Positions 27,574 through 36,809 of a DNA stretch of 64,000 nucleotides are shown here, one piece after another. The notes under the pieces are model-generated. The model saw nothing but the letters and a program-made list of their open reading frames with translations. It was not told where the DNA came from and did not search any database. The first letter of the stretch is position 1; the number at the start of each line of letters is the position of its first letter. Both the position numbers and the translations under genes were made by a program. Source of the DNA: Bradyrhizobium sp. Gha (lineage in GTDB: Bacteria; Pseudomonadota; Alphaproteobacteria; Rhizobiales; Xanthobacteraceae); contig NZ_FOQM01000027.1 in the NCBI RefSeq assembly GCF_900113735.1, forward strand, positions 1 to 64,000. The letters are read 5' to 3'.

Positions 27574-28161
27574 TCAAGACAGGCTCGGCGCGGACGTCGC
27601 GAACTGCTCGTCCTGCGCCTTCGACGGCAAGGTCTTGTGAACCTTGGCGTAGTCGATCACATCGGCCAGCAGCTTGAGGCCGAGCGGCGCCAGGGCGCGC
27701 TCCCAGAGCTCGCGGGCGGTCTCGCCCTTCCTCACGAAGCACCAGTCCTGGGCAGCGATGGCGCCGGCGTCCATGCGGTCGGCGAGGTGATAGATCGTGC
27801 CGCCGGCGATCGGATCGCCTTCCTTGATAGTCCATTCCACCGCAGCCTTGCCGCGATGGCGCGGCAGCAGCGAGGGGTGATAGCCGATGCCCCCGAGCTT
27901 GCTGGCTGCCAGCGCGTCCTTGCCGATCCGGGCGTGGCTGTGGGCGGTGATGATCAGGTCGGTGTCGGGGGCGATCTCGGAGGCGACCACCAACTTCGGA
28001 TTGGCCTGCACCACCACCTCGATTCCGGCGGCCTTGGCGGTTGCGGCCAAGCGGTCGTCCGCGTCGGCAACCACGACCCGCACGACGCCGACGCCGTGTT
28101 CGCGGAGCATGTTCAGGGTGGTCACGCCGAAATGGCGGGAGCCGACGAGGGTAATGCGCAT
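27574..28161 (-). CDS. Formyltransferase-family protein
   Basis: A 195-residue protein with only the N-terminal formyltransferase domain of methionyl-tRNA or glycinamide ribonucleotide formyltransferases. It has MRITLVGSRHFGVTTL, the HPSLLPRHRG loop, and IYHLADRMDAGAIAAQ with the catalytic Asp. Where classical enzymes read NxHPSLLP, this one reads GYHPSLLP, so the catalytic Asn is missing. No C-terminal tRNA-binding domain follows. Function in one-carbon transfer is not certain. Confidence 0.8.
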   Translation of the reverse strand: MRITLVGSRHFGVTTLNMLREHGVGVVRVVVADADDRLAATAKAAGIEVVVQANPKLVVASEIAPDTDLIITAHSHARIGKDALAASKLGGIGYHPSLLPRHRGKAAVEWTIKEGDPIAGGTIYHLADRMDAGAIAAQDWCFVRKGETARELWERALAPLGLKLLADVIDYAKVHKTLPSKAQDEQFATSAPSLS

Positions 28162-28528
28162 GGGTGTCTGATCCGTCTCGCAGCTACGTCATCCCCCGAT
28201 AACACGTCAGGCCGCCCTGTCACCACCTGCGCGGCATTTGCGCCGGTTATCAACAATGCGCGGGGGCAGCGGGCCGCGATGAATCCGCGATTGCGCTGCT
28301 GGCCCTTCCGGGACTTTCCGGGAAATCATTGCGACCTGCGTTGCCCCGCGGCCAGGGCGAACCCGGCTTGTTCGAGCGCGCCATCGGGAAATCATCAAGC
28401 GGTAACGCGTTTTCAACCTTGTTGTCGTATCGACGAATCCGTCGCGGATTTGTATCGCGTACCGCGACACCAAAAATGTCTCGCCGGCGTGGGTGCGCCG
28501 CGCGGGCATTTTTGCCGGGACCGATTTC
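28162..28528. other. Intergenic region between divergent genes
   Basis: About 367 bases of promoter space between the formyltransferase gene and the small protein gene at 28529. Low-scoring frames only. I see no recognisable regulator site. Confidence 0.4.
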
Positions 28529-28768
28529 ATGCCAAGTGCAATTGAGCAGATCGTGGATGCCTATGTGCGGCTGAAGAACCGCCGGGGCCTCGACGAGCTG
28601 ATGATGCACAGGCAGCGGCTCGCGGTCGATCTGAAGAGCAGGTCGTCAGGCCGGTACGATTTCAGCGTCCCGATCGACAAGATCGACGAGGAGATCGCGA
28701 TCATCGAGGAAGGCCTCAGCCGGCTCACGGCTGAATCCACCGACGATGGCACGACACGTGCGACCTGA
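28529..28768 (+). CDS. Small helical protein, paralogue of the 43082 protein
   Basis: A 79-residue acidic-basic protein starting MPSAIEQIVDAYVRLKNRRG and ending with IDEEIAIIEEGLSRL. The gene at 43082 encodes the same pattern (SIVSAYVRLKNRQ then LRAIEEGLEQLQ), so these are members of one family. Function unknown; two helices likely form a hairpin. The ATG at 28529 matches the start of the paralogue; an upstream in-frame ATG at 28493 would add 12 residues. Confidence 0.65.
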   Translation: MPSAIEQIVDAYVRLKNRRGLDELMMHRQRLAVDLKSRSSGRYDFSVPIDKIDEEIAIIEEGLSRLTAESTDDGTTRAT

Positions 28769-28773
28769 CGCGC

Positions 28774-29076
28774 TCAGTCGCGCCGGCCGCCCTGGATCAC
28801 GGTGAACAGTGGCCGCGCCGCGGTCGGCTCCTCGAGCAACTCCTCCACCAGCGCGGTTGCCGCATCGACGTATTTGCGCGTGGGCTTGTCGAGCTCCCGC
28901 TTCGCCTCGTCGTCGAGCGCGATCTTCGCGGCTTCGACCAGCTTGCGCATGCGCGCACCGTGCTCGTCCCCGGCGGTCAGCGTCGCGCGCGCCAGCGAGC
29001 GCAGCACGAACAATTCGCCCTCGAGGCGGAGCAGGCGGTCATTGAGCCTGCTGATGACGGCGTTGAGATCGGCCAT
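28774..29076 (-). CDS. Hypothetical helical protein
   Basis: The 100-residue protein starts MADLNAVISRLNDRLLRLEG and is almost wholly alpha-helical, with heptad-like Leu spacing over residues 5-30. It ends in LEEPTAARPLFTVIQGG. It lies convergent with the small protein at 28529, with five bases between the stops. No family recognised. Confidence 0.6.
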   Translation of the reverse strand: MADLNAVISRLNDRLLRLEGELFVLRSLARATLTAGDEHGARMRKLVEAAKIALDDEAKRELDKPTRKYVDAATALVEELLEEPTAARPLFTVIQGGRRD

Positions 29077-29169
29077 GGCACATTTTTCGTTGCAGAAGAT
29101 CCTGTCCGATCTAGCGATGATCGGTGAACGGAGTCCAAACGCGACAGGCGCAATTGAGGCGATCGTCCG

Positions 29170-31218
29170 TCACGCCGCCGTTCGTGCCAGATAGTCGCGC
29201 GCGAAGGCGAGATACCAGTCGAGGCAGGCCGGATTGGCCATCGCCTCCCTGTTGATGACCTTTTCGACGGGCTGGCCGAGCAGCAGCCTCTTGATCGGCA
29301 GCTCCTGCTTCTTGCCCGAGAGCGTGCGCGGGATCTCGGCGACGGCAAAAATCTCGTTGGGCAGGAAGCGGCGGGACAGCCCGGCCTCGATCGCCTTGTT
29401 GATCTTGGCCTGCATCGCGCCGTCGAAAACGACACCCTCACGCAGCACCACGAAGAGCGGCATGTAGCTATCGCGGCCGAGATATTCGAGGTCGACGACG
29501 AGGCTGTCGAGCACCTCCGGCAGCGCCTCGATCGCGGAATAGAGCTCGCTGGTGCCCATGCGCAGGCCGTGCCGGTTGATGGTGGCATCGCTGCGGCCGT
29601 AGATCACGCACGACCCATCTGGATTGACCTTGAGCCAGTCGCCGTGCCGCCACACCGGTCCGCGACCGCTGCCGTCGAAATTGTCCGGATAGATCTCGAA
29701 ATAGCTCGCCCGATAGCGCGCATTGCCCTTGTCGTTCCAGAAATAGAGCGGCATCGACGGCATCGGCTCGGTGCAGACGAGTTCGCCGACCTCATCGATC
29801 ACGGCACGGCCCTGTTCGCTGAAGGCTTCGACGGCAGCGCCGAGCAGGCGGCACTGCATCGCGCCCGGCGTCTGCGGCAGTTCCCTGTTGCCGCCGATGA
29901 AGGCGCCGGCGAAGTCGGTGCCGCCGGAAATCTTCGCCCACCAGATATCGGCTTGCGCCTTGCTGCCGTTCATCCTCGACAAGCCTGCGAAGCGATCGTT
30001 GAACCAGGTTTGTGTATCGGCGCTGAGCGGCGAACCGGTCGAGCCGAGACAGCGCAGTTGCGACAGATCGCCGGCGGCGGTGAGATCGATCTCCGCTTTG
30101 GCGCAATTGGCAAAGAACGCCGCGCCTGCGCCGAAGAAGGTCGCTTTCGACTGCGCCACGAAGCGCCACAGCGTGGACCAATCCGGCTTGTCCTTGGGGC
30201 CGCCCGGACTGCCGTCGAAAATGCAGCAGGTGGTGCCGCTCAGCAGGCCGCCGACCTGTGAGTTCCACATGATCCAGCCGGTCGAAGAGTACCAGTGATA
30301 GCGTTCGCCGAACGAGTTTGGGTGATAGGAGCAGCCGATGTCGTTGTGCAGGCCGAGCAGCGCCAGCACCACGATGAGGATGCCGCCATGGCCGTGGACG
30401 ATCGGCTTCGGCAGGCCGGTGGTGCCGCTGGAATAGACGATCCAGAGCGGATGATCGAACGGCAGCCACATCGGCTCGAACGCGTCGACAGCATCGCCCG
30501 CCCTTGTGGTGATGTCGGAGAGCAGGGCGTCCGGTGCGGACGGCGCGACGGCCTCGCTGTGCATGATGACATGCTCGACCGTCGGCAGTGATCGCCGCAG
30601 CTCGGCGACGACGTCCTTGCGGTCATGGCTGTGGCCGGCATAGGTGACGGCCTCGCAGGCGATCAGCACCTTTGGCTCGATCTGCTTGAAGCGGTCGATC
30701 ACTGCGGGCGCGGCCATATCAGGGGCACAGAGGCTCCAGATGGCGCCGATGCTGGCGCTCGCGAGAAATGCGATGATGGTCTCGGGGATGTTCGGCAGAT
30801 AGGCTGCGACACGGTCGCCCGGCTTGATACCCCGGTCCCTCAGATACAGCGCGAGCGCAGCTGCCTTGCGCCGCAATTCTGGCCAGCTGGTCTCGGTGAG
30901 CTTGCCATCCTCACCGCTGCTGACGATCGCGGGCAGGCCGGCGGCGTGCGCCGCGTCCCCATGCCGGAACACCTGCCGTGCGTAGTTCACTTGGGCGCCG
31001 GGAAACCAGATCGTGCCGGGCATCTTGCGCTCGGTGATGACGGCCGCAAACGGCGTCGGCGATTGCAGATCGTAGTAGTCCCAGATGCTGCGCCAGAAAC
31101 CGTCGAGATCGCGCACCGACCATTGCCGCATCTGCTCGTAATTCGCGAAGGTGAGGCCGCGCTGCTGGGCGAGCCAGTCACGATAGAGGGCGATCTGGGG
31201 CAGGAAAGGAGCGGTCAT
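29170..31218 (-). CDS. Acetoacetyl-CoA synthetase
   Basis: An ANL-superfamily adenylate-forming enzyme of 682 residues. It activates acetoacetate to acetoacetyl-CoA with ATP. The phosphate loop is YSSGTTGLPKPIVHGHGG, the adenylation motif is YHWYSSTGWIMWN, and SGKKQELPIKRLL carries the C-terminal catalytic Lys. The length and the WPELRRKAAALAL region fit AacS more than acetyl-CoA synthetase. In rhizobia such enzymes feed polyhydroxybutyrate-derived acetoacetate back into central metabolism. It begins at 31218, which gives the usual MTAPFLP start. Confidence 0.93.
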   Translation of the reverse strand: MTAPFLPQIALYRDWLAQQRGLTFANYEQMRQWSVRDLDGFWRSIWDYYDLQSPTPFAAVITERKMPGTIWFPGAQVNYARQVFRHGDAAHAAGLPAIVSSGEDGKLTETSWPELRRKAAALALYLRDRGIKPGDRVAAYLPNIPETIIAFLASASIGAIWSLCAPDMAAPAVIDRFKQIEPKVLIACEAVTYAGHSHDRKDVVAELRRSLPTVEHVIMHSEAVAPSAPDALLSDITTRAGDAVDAFEPMWLPFDHPLWIVYSSGTTGLPKPIVHGHGGILIVVLALLGLHNDIGCSYHPNSFGERYHWYSSTGWIMWNSQVGGLLSGTTCCIFDGSPGGPKDKPDWSTLWRFVAQSKATFFGAGAAFFANCAKAEIDLTAAGDLSQLRCLGSTGSPLSADTQTWFNDRFAGLSRMNGSKAQADIWWAKISGGTDFAGAFIGGNRELPQTPGAMQCRLLGAAVEAFSEQGRAVIDEVGELVCTEPMPSMPLYFWNDKGNARYRASYFEIYPDNFDGSGRGPVWRHGDWLKVNPDGSCVIYGRSDATINRHGLRMGTSELYSAIEALPEVLDSLVVDLEYLGRDSYMPLFVVLREGVVFDGAMQAKINKAIEAGLSRRFLPNEIFAVAEIPRTLSGKKQELPIKRLLLGQPVEKVINREAMANPACLDWYLAFARDYLARTAA

Positions 31219-31377
31219 TGCGGGTCGGGTTCGGTTACGGAGAGAAGGAGCCTAACCGGTGTCGACGCGCAGCAGAAGCCGCAGTTCTCGTTAACAGCGT
31301 TGAGCGAGAGTTGGGTCAGCGCGCGCTGTAGAGCGTCGAGAACGCGGCTGCTTGGACGAATGACGGAGAGGCTCGGC

Positions 31378-31605
31378 CTACCAACCCACGCCCGCCCATC
31401 GTCTCCCGAACACCGGCGGCCTGGTCTTCACCGCCTGCCAGCCGAAGAAATGATGCTTGCCGGACCAGCTGTGTACCAAGCCGCTGCAAATGCTGCATTT
31501 GAAGTGGCCTGAATGCGGCTCGGCATGCTCCTCCCGGGTCGCGGTGTAGGTCATGCCGCAACCGGGGCAGGTGAATTCTTCGATCGTCCAGATGCTGTTG
31601 GCCAT
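31378..31605 (-). CDS. Small zinc-binding protein
   Basis: The 75-residue protein has FTCPGCGMTYTATREEH and FKCSICSGLVHSW, two CxxC knuckles suited to a zinc ribbon, plus a Trp-rich tail. Start at ATG 31605. It lies upstream of nothing obvious; the next gene to the right is divergent. No function is known to me. Confidence 0.65.
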   Translation of the reverse strand: MANSIWTIEEFTCPGCGMTYTATREEHAEPHSGHFKCSICSGLVHSWSGKHHFFGWQAVKTRPPVFGRRWAGVGW

Positions 31606-31895
31606 TGCACCGCAAGTGTTTTCAGGGACCTGGCGTGAAGCGTAGATGCGAGCCTTTGCATCGGCGTAAACCCATCAGGCGAAATCCGGTTAATCGTCGT
31701 TAGGCAAACCCCCGCGGCGGGGGCGATATTGCAGATTTGCTCGTTTGCCGGCGCCGCCGTCAGTCCAGATGCGCAGTGCCGCCGGTCCGGGCGGGCCCTT
31801 GAGCTCCCGCTCGTCTTGACGCCCGGCCCGGGGCTGGCAATAACGCGGGGCCCGCGCAAGTGCCGGAACCCGCGTTGAGGGCCGCAAGGAAAGCC
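31606..31895. other. Intergenic region between divergent genes
   Basis: About 290 bases holding promoters for the zinc protein and the permease gene. A GTG at 31860 extends the permease frame. No other feature seen. Confidence 0.4.
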
Positions 31896-32996
31896 GTGCC
31901 TGTGAAAAGTCTGCGTCAACTCCTGACGGGCGAGGACGTCATCCAGCTCGTGATCCGGCTCGGCCTGCTGGCGCTGCTGATCATCTGGACATTCCTGATC
32001 ATCCGGCCGTTCGTGCCGATTCTGGCCTGGAGCTTCGTGCTCGCGGTCGCGTTCTATCCGGCGTTCAGCTGGGTCGCCAGGATCCTGGGCGGGCGGCCAA
32101 AGACCGCGGCTGTCATCCTGACCTTGATCACCCTCGGCATTGTGCTCGGTCCGGCGACTTGGCTCGGCGTGAGTGCGGTGGACGGGGGGAGGGAGCTGGC
32201 GCACCAGCTGGCTACGGGTGACCTCGCGCTGCAGTCGGCTCCAGAGCAGATCAAGTCATGGCCGCTGATCGGTCCGACGCTGTTTGAGCTGTGGGACCAG
32301 GCCTACAAGAACATCCGCGCAGTGCTGCGCGAGGTCGCGCCCTATCTGCAGCCGCTGGCTGGGCCGCTGCTGTCGCTGGCTGGCGATGCCAGCCTCGGTA
32401 CGCTGCAATTCCTGGTCTCGGTGTTCGTCGCCGGCTTCCTGTTTCCGCACGGGCCCCGGCTGGTTGCGGCCGGGCGCGGTTTCCTGTCGCGCATCGTGCC
32501 CGAGCAGAGCGAGCACTTTCTCGAGCTTGGCGGCGCCACCATCCGCGCCGTTGCGCAAGGCGTGATCGGCGTCGCCATCGTGCAGGCGCTGCTCGCGGGC
32601 ATCGGCTTCAAGCTCGCGGCCGTGCCGAGCGCGGGCCTGCTCGCCTTCATCGTGCTGCTGCTGTCGATCGTGCAGATCGGCGCGTTCCTCGTGCTGCTGC
32701 CCGTCATCATCTGGATCTGGACCGCCAAGGATGTCACCACGGCGCTGGTGCTCACCGTATTCTTCGTCGTCGTCGGCTTCATCGACACCATGCTGAAGCC
32801 GCTCGTGATGGGACGCGCTCTCAACACGCCGACCATCGTCATCTTCGTCGGCGTGATCGGCGGCACGCTTGCCCACGGCATCGTCGGCCTGTTCATCGGG
32901 CCGATCATCCTGTCGGTGGCGTGGGAAATGGCGGCAGCCTGGATCGGGACGGCGGAGAAGCGGGCAGCCGAATTGCCTCCAGCCGACGAGTCCTGA
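31896..32996 (+). CDS. AI-2E-family (PerM-type) membrane protein
   Basis: The 366-residue inner-membrane protein has about eight helices and the family's long central amphipathic segment (LFELWDQAYKNIRAVLRE). C-terminal helices carry the typical VGFIDTMLKPLVMGR motif and TIVIFVGVIGG. The family includes permeases for autoinducer-2 and for other solutes or Na+(Li+)/H+ antiport; the substrate here cannot be decided. The start at GTG 31896 has AAGGAAA upstream; an alternative GTG lies at 31860. Confidence 0.82.
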   Translation: MPVKSLRQLLTGEDVIQLVIRLGLLALLIIWTFLIIRPFVPILAWSFVLAVAFYPAFSWVARILGGRPKTAAVILTLITLGIVLGPATWLGVSAVDGGRELAHQLATGDLALQSAPEQIKSWPLIGPTLFELWDQAYKNIRAVLREVAPYLQPLAGPLLSLAGDASLGTLQFLVSVFVAGFLFPHGPRLVAAGRGFLSRIVPEQSEHFLELGGATIRAVAQGVIGVAIVQALLAGIGFKLAAVPSAGLLAFIVLLLSIVQIGAFLVLLPVIIWIWTAKDVTTALVLTVFFVVVGFIDTMLKPLVMGRALNTPTIVIFVGVIGGTLAHGIVGLFIGPIILSVAWEMAAAWIGTAEKRAAELPPADES

Positions 32997-33139
32997 AAGC
33001 GCGTCGCGCTGGCCAAACCCAATTCGCAGCATGTGGACAATTAGGGATGGCGGCAGGACACCGAGCCGCCATGGAACTTGTCTCATGACATAGACAAGTT
33101 ACGATGGTGCCAGATTCTTTTTCTCGGTTTACGACAGGT

Positions 33140-33532
33140 ATGGCGAAGTCTTCCAAGCTGGTTGCCGCAAAACGCGGCAAGGTTCTGTTGGTCAGGCGAC
33201 GGTCGGATGGTCTGTGGATGTTTCCGGGCGGCCGCAAGCGTGCGCGGGAATCCGACAAGGATTGCCTCCGCCGCGAGATCAGGGAGGAACTGCCGAAGCT
33301 GAAGCTCGGCAGGATCAGCCTCTGGAAGGAAGTGACAGCCAAGAACAAGCGCTCGGGGCGCAAGATGAGCGATGCGATCTTCATTGCCAAGAGCGCCAAG
33401 GGGCGCCTGGCCATCGGCGACAAGAAGGAGCTCGATCGCGCCGCTTGGCAGAAGCCGCGCGGGATCCGCCTGACCGCGACGTCGCGCTACATCAGGGATC
33501 GCCTTTTTCCGAGGAAGCCGCGGCGGGGCTGA
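33140..33532 (+). CDS. NUDIX hydrolase
   Basis: The 130-residue protein carries a full Nudix box: GGRKRARE, then LRREIREEL, matching G-x5-E-x7-REUxEE. The rest folds as an alpha/beta/alpha sandwich. Substrates of such short Nudix proteins are nucleoside diphosphate derivatives; none is evident. I use the ATG at 33140 (MAKSSKLVAAKRGKVLLV), where the conserved fold begins; a longer frame starts at 33104. Confidence 0.85.
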   Translation: MAKSSKLVAAKRGKVLLVRRRSDGLWMFPGGRKRARESDKDCLRREIREELPKLKLGRISLWKEVTAKNKRSGRKMSDAIFIAKSAKGRLAIGDKKELDRAAWQKPRGIRLTATSRYIRDRLFPRKPRRG

Positions 33533-33661
33533 GCTCGGCGCCCGTGGGTGTGACAAATCGTCCGCTCCGACCGCAGCGGAGCGTGAACCAGCTCACAAGC
33601 TGCCTTCCGAACGCTGCTATCAAGACGCCATTGGCTTACCAATTCATCTTCGTTGAAAACG

Positions 33662-33690
33662 CCCCGGTGCCCCCACGCACCGGGGTTTTT
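33662..33690 (+). terminator. Strong intrinsic terminator
   Basis: CCCCGGTGC (33662-33670) pairs with GCACCGGGG (33677-33685) around CCCCAC, followed by T5. It ends the Nudix transcription unit, 130 bases after the stop, and blocks read-through into the convergent YCII gene. Confidence 0.9.
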
Positions 33691-33709
33691 CGCATTCTGC
33701 GCCGGACTG

Positions 33710-33997
33710 TCAGCCCTGCCGTCGCAAGAAGCCCGTGATGGTGACGCTCTCCCAGATGCCGGCGGCTGCGAACGGATCGGCGCGATTGAAGGCCTCGACC
33801 TCGGGACGGCCCGGGGCCTCGATCAGGAACAGGCTGCCGATCATGGTGGCTCCATCGTCAGCGACCAGCGGTCCCGACATCACGATCTTGACGCCGAAGC
33901 GCGAGGTGTCGCTGAGGAACGTCTTGTGGGCCTCGTAATTGGCCAGCCGCATCGGCAGTGCGCCGGTGCGGTCGACGGCATGGATGGCGAACAGCAT
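33710..33997 (-). CDS. YCII-family protein
   Basis: A 95-residue YciI-like protein starting MLFAIHAVDRTGALPMRL, with the ferredoxin-like fold's conserved His/Asp region and FAAAGIWESVTI near the end. Family members include chlorohydroxyquinol dehydrochlorinase TftG from 2,4,5-T degradation. It closes a minus-strand operon (Dabb protein, maleylacetate reductase, amidohydrolase, YCII), 45 bases after the amidohydrolase gene. The operon context suggests an enzyme role, which is inferred. Confidence 0.85.
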   Translation of the reverse strand: MLFAIHAVDRTGALPMRLANYEAHKTFLSDTSRFGVKIVMSGPLVADDGATMIGSLFLIEAPGRPEVEAFNRADPFAAAGIWESVTITGFLRRQG

Positions 33998-34042
33998 TGA
34001 TCTCTCCGGTGGTCGTGGGAACGGCTTGTTGTACGTTGGCCG

Positions 34043-35407
34043 CTATCCCGCGGCGTGCCCTTGCCGTTCGATCTCCCGCACCAGCCGCTGGCCGGATTGC
34101 GCGAGGTGTTCCTTCTTCTGCGCCAGCCCGTCAGCCAGCAGTTTCCCGTCCCGCTTTCTCCAGCGGCCTTCGATCATCACCGACTCGATGTTCGCGAGGC
34201 TCGTCTGCATCACCACTGATGCAACGGGATCGTGCACCGGAAAGAGGTTGACCTCGTCGGCGTTGATGATCACGAGATCGGCACGTTTGCCTGGAGTCAG
34301 CGAGCCGATCTCGCTCTCGCGACCGAGCATGCGGGCGCCCGAAGTTGTGACCCAGGCCAGTGCCTCCCGCGCGGGGATTGTTGTTGTCGCAGGGATCGTG
34401 CCCTCGCTTTTGCGCATCTCGGCATTATCGAGCGCGCGCTGCATCGACAGCGCCACGCGCGCGGCGGAGAACAGATCGCCGGCCAGTACGGATTCCAGGT
34501 CGATGCCGATGGTCGGGCGGACGCCGCGCTTGAGCAGCCGTCCGGTGATGGGAAAGCCATGGCCCTGGATCATCTCGTTCTCCGGCGTCACCGAGAAGGT
34601 GACGCCGAGATCGATCAGCCTTTGCAGGAGATCATCGGGCAGATCATTGCCATGGACGATGTTGACGTGGGGCCCGACCAGGCCAGCCTCGATCAGCTTC
34701 TCCCAGCCGCCTGGCGTCTTCGCACGGCCGCCGCCCTGATGCATCGAGGCGATCAGGCCGAGTTCCCGCGCCAGGCGGAAATCATGCAGGGACACGTCGA
34801 GCGTCGAATAATGCGGACCGAGAATGGCAAGTCCGAGCGTGACGAGGCCGTGGCGGTCGGCGAGGGGGCCGGCCAGCAGACGCTCGACCTCGTGGCGCGG
34901 ATGGGGCACCTCCGAGAAATGCGGTTCACCCGGCTTCGGTTCGGGCTTCGGCGAGCCGTGGAAGAAGGCGGCGCGGATGCCGCTTTCGATCAGGCCGCGC
35001 ACGGCAGCGTCGGTATGGGCAGGCGTCGGGTTGTTGTGGCACCAGTCGACCAGCGTGGTGGCGCCGCAATTGATCTGGTTCAGCGCGCCGACGAGAGTCG
35101 CGATGTAGATGTCATCGGGGGTGAACAGGGTCCCAAGCCCCGCATGCATGCGGCGGAAATACTCCAGCAGCGTCCAGTTCGCGGCATACCCGCGCAGCGC
35201 CGTCTGCCAGGTGTGCATATGCGCATTGACCAGACCGGGAATGACGATACGGCCGCGCCCATCGACGATCTCGGCGTCTGCGGCGTCGATACCCGGCCGC
35301 ACCGCAGCGATCCGCCCGTCCTCGACCAGCACGTCACCATTCCTGACATCGCCGATGCGATCGTCCAGGCTGATGATCGTTGCTGACTGGATCAGGGTAC
35401 GCTTCAT
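34043..35407 (-). CDS. Metal-dependent amidohydrolase, TrzN/AtzA-like
   Basis: A 454-residue TIM-barrel hydrolase of the subgroup with s-triazine hydrolases, guanine and S-adenosylhomocysteine deaminases. Metal site residues appear in NAHMHTWQTA, IASMHQG, NIVHGND, and IGIDLESV, with the final Asp. These enzymes remove amino, chloro or similar groups from heterocycles. Start at ATG 35407; the frame opens three codons earlier at a GTG. The stop of maleylacetate reductase lies six bases upstream, so they are co-transcribed. Confidence 0.88.
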   Translation of the reverse strand: MKRTLIQSATIISLDDRIGDVRNGDVLVEDGRIAAVRPGIDAADAEIVDGRGRIVIPGLVNAHMHTWQTALRGYAANWTLLEYFRRMHAGLGTLFTPDDIYIATLVGALNQINCGATTLVDWCHNNPTPAHTDAAVRGLIESGIRAAFFHGSPKPEPKPGEPHFSEVPHPRHEVERLLAGPLADRHGLVTLGLAILGPHYSTLDVSLHDFRLARELGLIASMHQGGGRAKTPGGWEKLIEAGLVGPHVNIVHGNDLPDDLLQRLIDLGVTFSVTPENEMIQGHGFPITGRLLKRGVRPTIGIDLESVLAGDLFSAARVALSMQRALDNAEMRKSEGTIPATTTIPAREALAWVTTSGARMLGRESEIGSLTPGKRADLVIINADEVNLFPVHDPVASVVMQTSLANIESVMIEGRWRKRDGKLLADGLAQKKEHLAQSGQRLVREIERQGHAAG

Positions 35408-35412
35408 TGTGG

Positions 35413-36489
35413 TCACGCTGCTTTGATTGCGACCGGCGGCTCGCCGGCCCAGGCGCGCGCAATGAGGTCGCGGATGGCACCCCGCTCGAGCGGGCGCGGA
35501 TTCCAGTAGGCATTTGTGACGGCGAGGTCGGCCGCCTTGTCGATTCCGCTCTCGGGCATGCCGATGTCACGAAGCGCGACCTTGGCGCCCAACCGCTTGG
35601 CTAGTTCGAAAAGCCCCTGCGATGCGTCCGACACACCGATTGCGCGCGCGATCCGCGCCATCGCGTCGGGCACCGTAGGCGCGTTGTAGGCCAGCGCATG
35701 CGGCAGCACGATGGTGTGTGTCTCCGCATGCGGCAGATCGAACGTGCCGCCGAGCGTGTGGCAAAGCTTGTGATGCAACGCCATGCCGACGGTGCCGAGA
35801 CACACGCCGCACAGCCAGGCGCCGTAGAGTGCATCGCTGCGCGCGCCGCGATCGTCGCGCTTGGCGGCAATCGCGGGCAGGGCACGCGCCAGCGCGCGGA
35901 TGCCTTCCTCGGCCATCAGCGAGGTGACAGGGTTGGTGTCTCGCGCATAAAGCGCTTCCACGGCGTGGGCGATCGCGTTGATGCCGGAGGTGGCGGTAAG
36001 CCCGACCGGCAGCGTCATCGTCAGGTCGATATCGTAGATCACGGTTTCCGGCAGCACGGCTGGATCGCGCACCGTGGTCTTCAGCCCGTTCTCGGTTTGC
36101 CCCACGATTGGGGTCATCTCCGAGCCGGCATAGGTGGTGGGAATGCAGAGCTGGTTGACGCCTGTGCGCAGGGCGAGCGCCTTGCCCAATCCGGTGGTCG
36201 AGCCGCCGCCGAGCGCAACCACGCAATCGGCGTCATACTCGTTCATCGCCCCCATCGCGCGCTCGGTCACTTCGACCGGCGTGTGCATGGTGGCGCCGGC
36301 GAAGAGGCCGGCATAGAGCGGGCCGAGTGCGGCGCCCAGGGCCTTGCCCCGTGCTTCCTGCTGCGGCGTCGTCAGCACGAGCGCGCGCTTGCCGCCGAGC
36401 CGCTCGACCTCGGCCCTGGCTGCGGCAAGCGTCCCGCTGCCGAACACGACGCGGCAGGGCAGGTTTTCGAAGGTGAACGAACCGATCAT
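35413..36489 (-). CDS. Maleylacetate reductase (iron-containing alcohol dehydrogenase family)
   Basis: A 358-residue enzyme that reduces maleylacetate to 3-oxoadipate with NAD(P)H, the last step of hydroxyquinol and chlorocatechol breakdown. The conserved GGGSTTGLGKALAL loop binds NAD; PTTYAGSEMTPIVGQTE and the HHKLCHTLGG stretch with metal-site His residues identify the class. The ATG at 36489 overlaps the upstream Dabb stop by four bases, so translation is coupled. Longer frames to 36840 are just the Dabb gene in another frame. Confidence 0.92.
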   Translation of the reverse strand: MIGSFTFENLPCRVVFGSGTLAAARAEVERLGGKRALVLTTPQQEARGKALGAALGPLYAGLFAGATMHTPVEVTERAMGAMNEYDADCVVALGGGSTTGLGKALALRTGVNQLCIPTTYAGSEMTPIVGQTENGLKTTVRDPAVLPETVIYDIDLTMTLPVGLTATSGINAIAHAVEALYARDTNPVTSLMAEEGIRALARALPAIAAKRDDRGARSDALYGAWLCGVCLGTVGMALHHKLCHTLGGTFDLPHAETHTIVLPHALAYNAPTVPDAMARIARAIGVSDASQGLFELAKRLGAKVALRDIGMPESGIDKAADLAVTNAYWNPRPLERGAIRDLIARAWAGEPPVAIKAA

Positions 36490-36809
36490 GTGCCGGCCTC
36501 TTTGACGGGATAGTCGACCTGGAAGCGTCCGATCCGCAAGTCGACGAGTCTCTCCCTGACACGCAGGTGTTCCGGATGGATGGCATAGGCCTTTAAGGCG
36601 CTGCTGTCGGCGAACTCGGAGACGAGGACAACGTCGCAGGCATAATCGACGTCGCTGACATCGACGCCAACCTCGATATGGGGGAGGCCGTCGATCCGGC
36701 CCTGAAGCCCTTCGAACAACGTCTTGACCTTGGTCCGGGCCGCCGAGCGCTCCGCGGTCGTCTCCCCGCGCAGCCGCCACATCAGGATGTGCTTGATCGG
36801 ACCCGACAT
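36486..36809 (-). CDS. Dabb (stress-responsive A/B-barrel) domain protein
   Basis: The 107-residue protein begins MSGPIKHILMWRLRG and has DVVLVSEFADSSALKAYAIH and the HPEHLRVRERL stretch common to Dabb domains. Such small barrels act as dimers, some as enzymes of aromatic or polyketide metabolism. It opens the operon; its stop codon overlaps the maleylacetate reductase start. Confidence 0.82.
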   Translation of the reverse strand: MSGPIKHILMWRLRGETTAERSAARTKVKTLFEGLQGRIDGLPHIEVGVDVSDVDYACDVVLVSEFADSSALKAYAIHPEHLRVRERLVDLRIGRFQVDYPVKEAGT

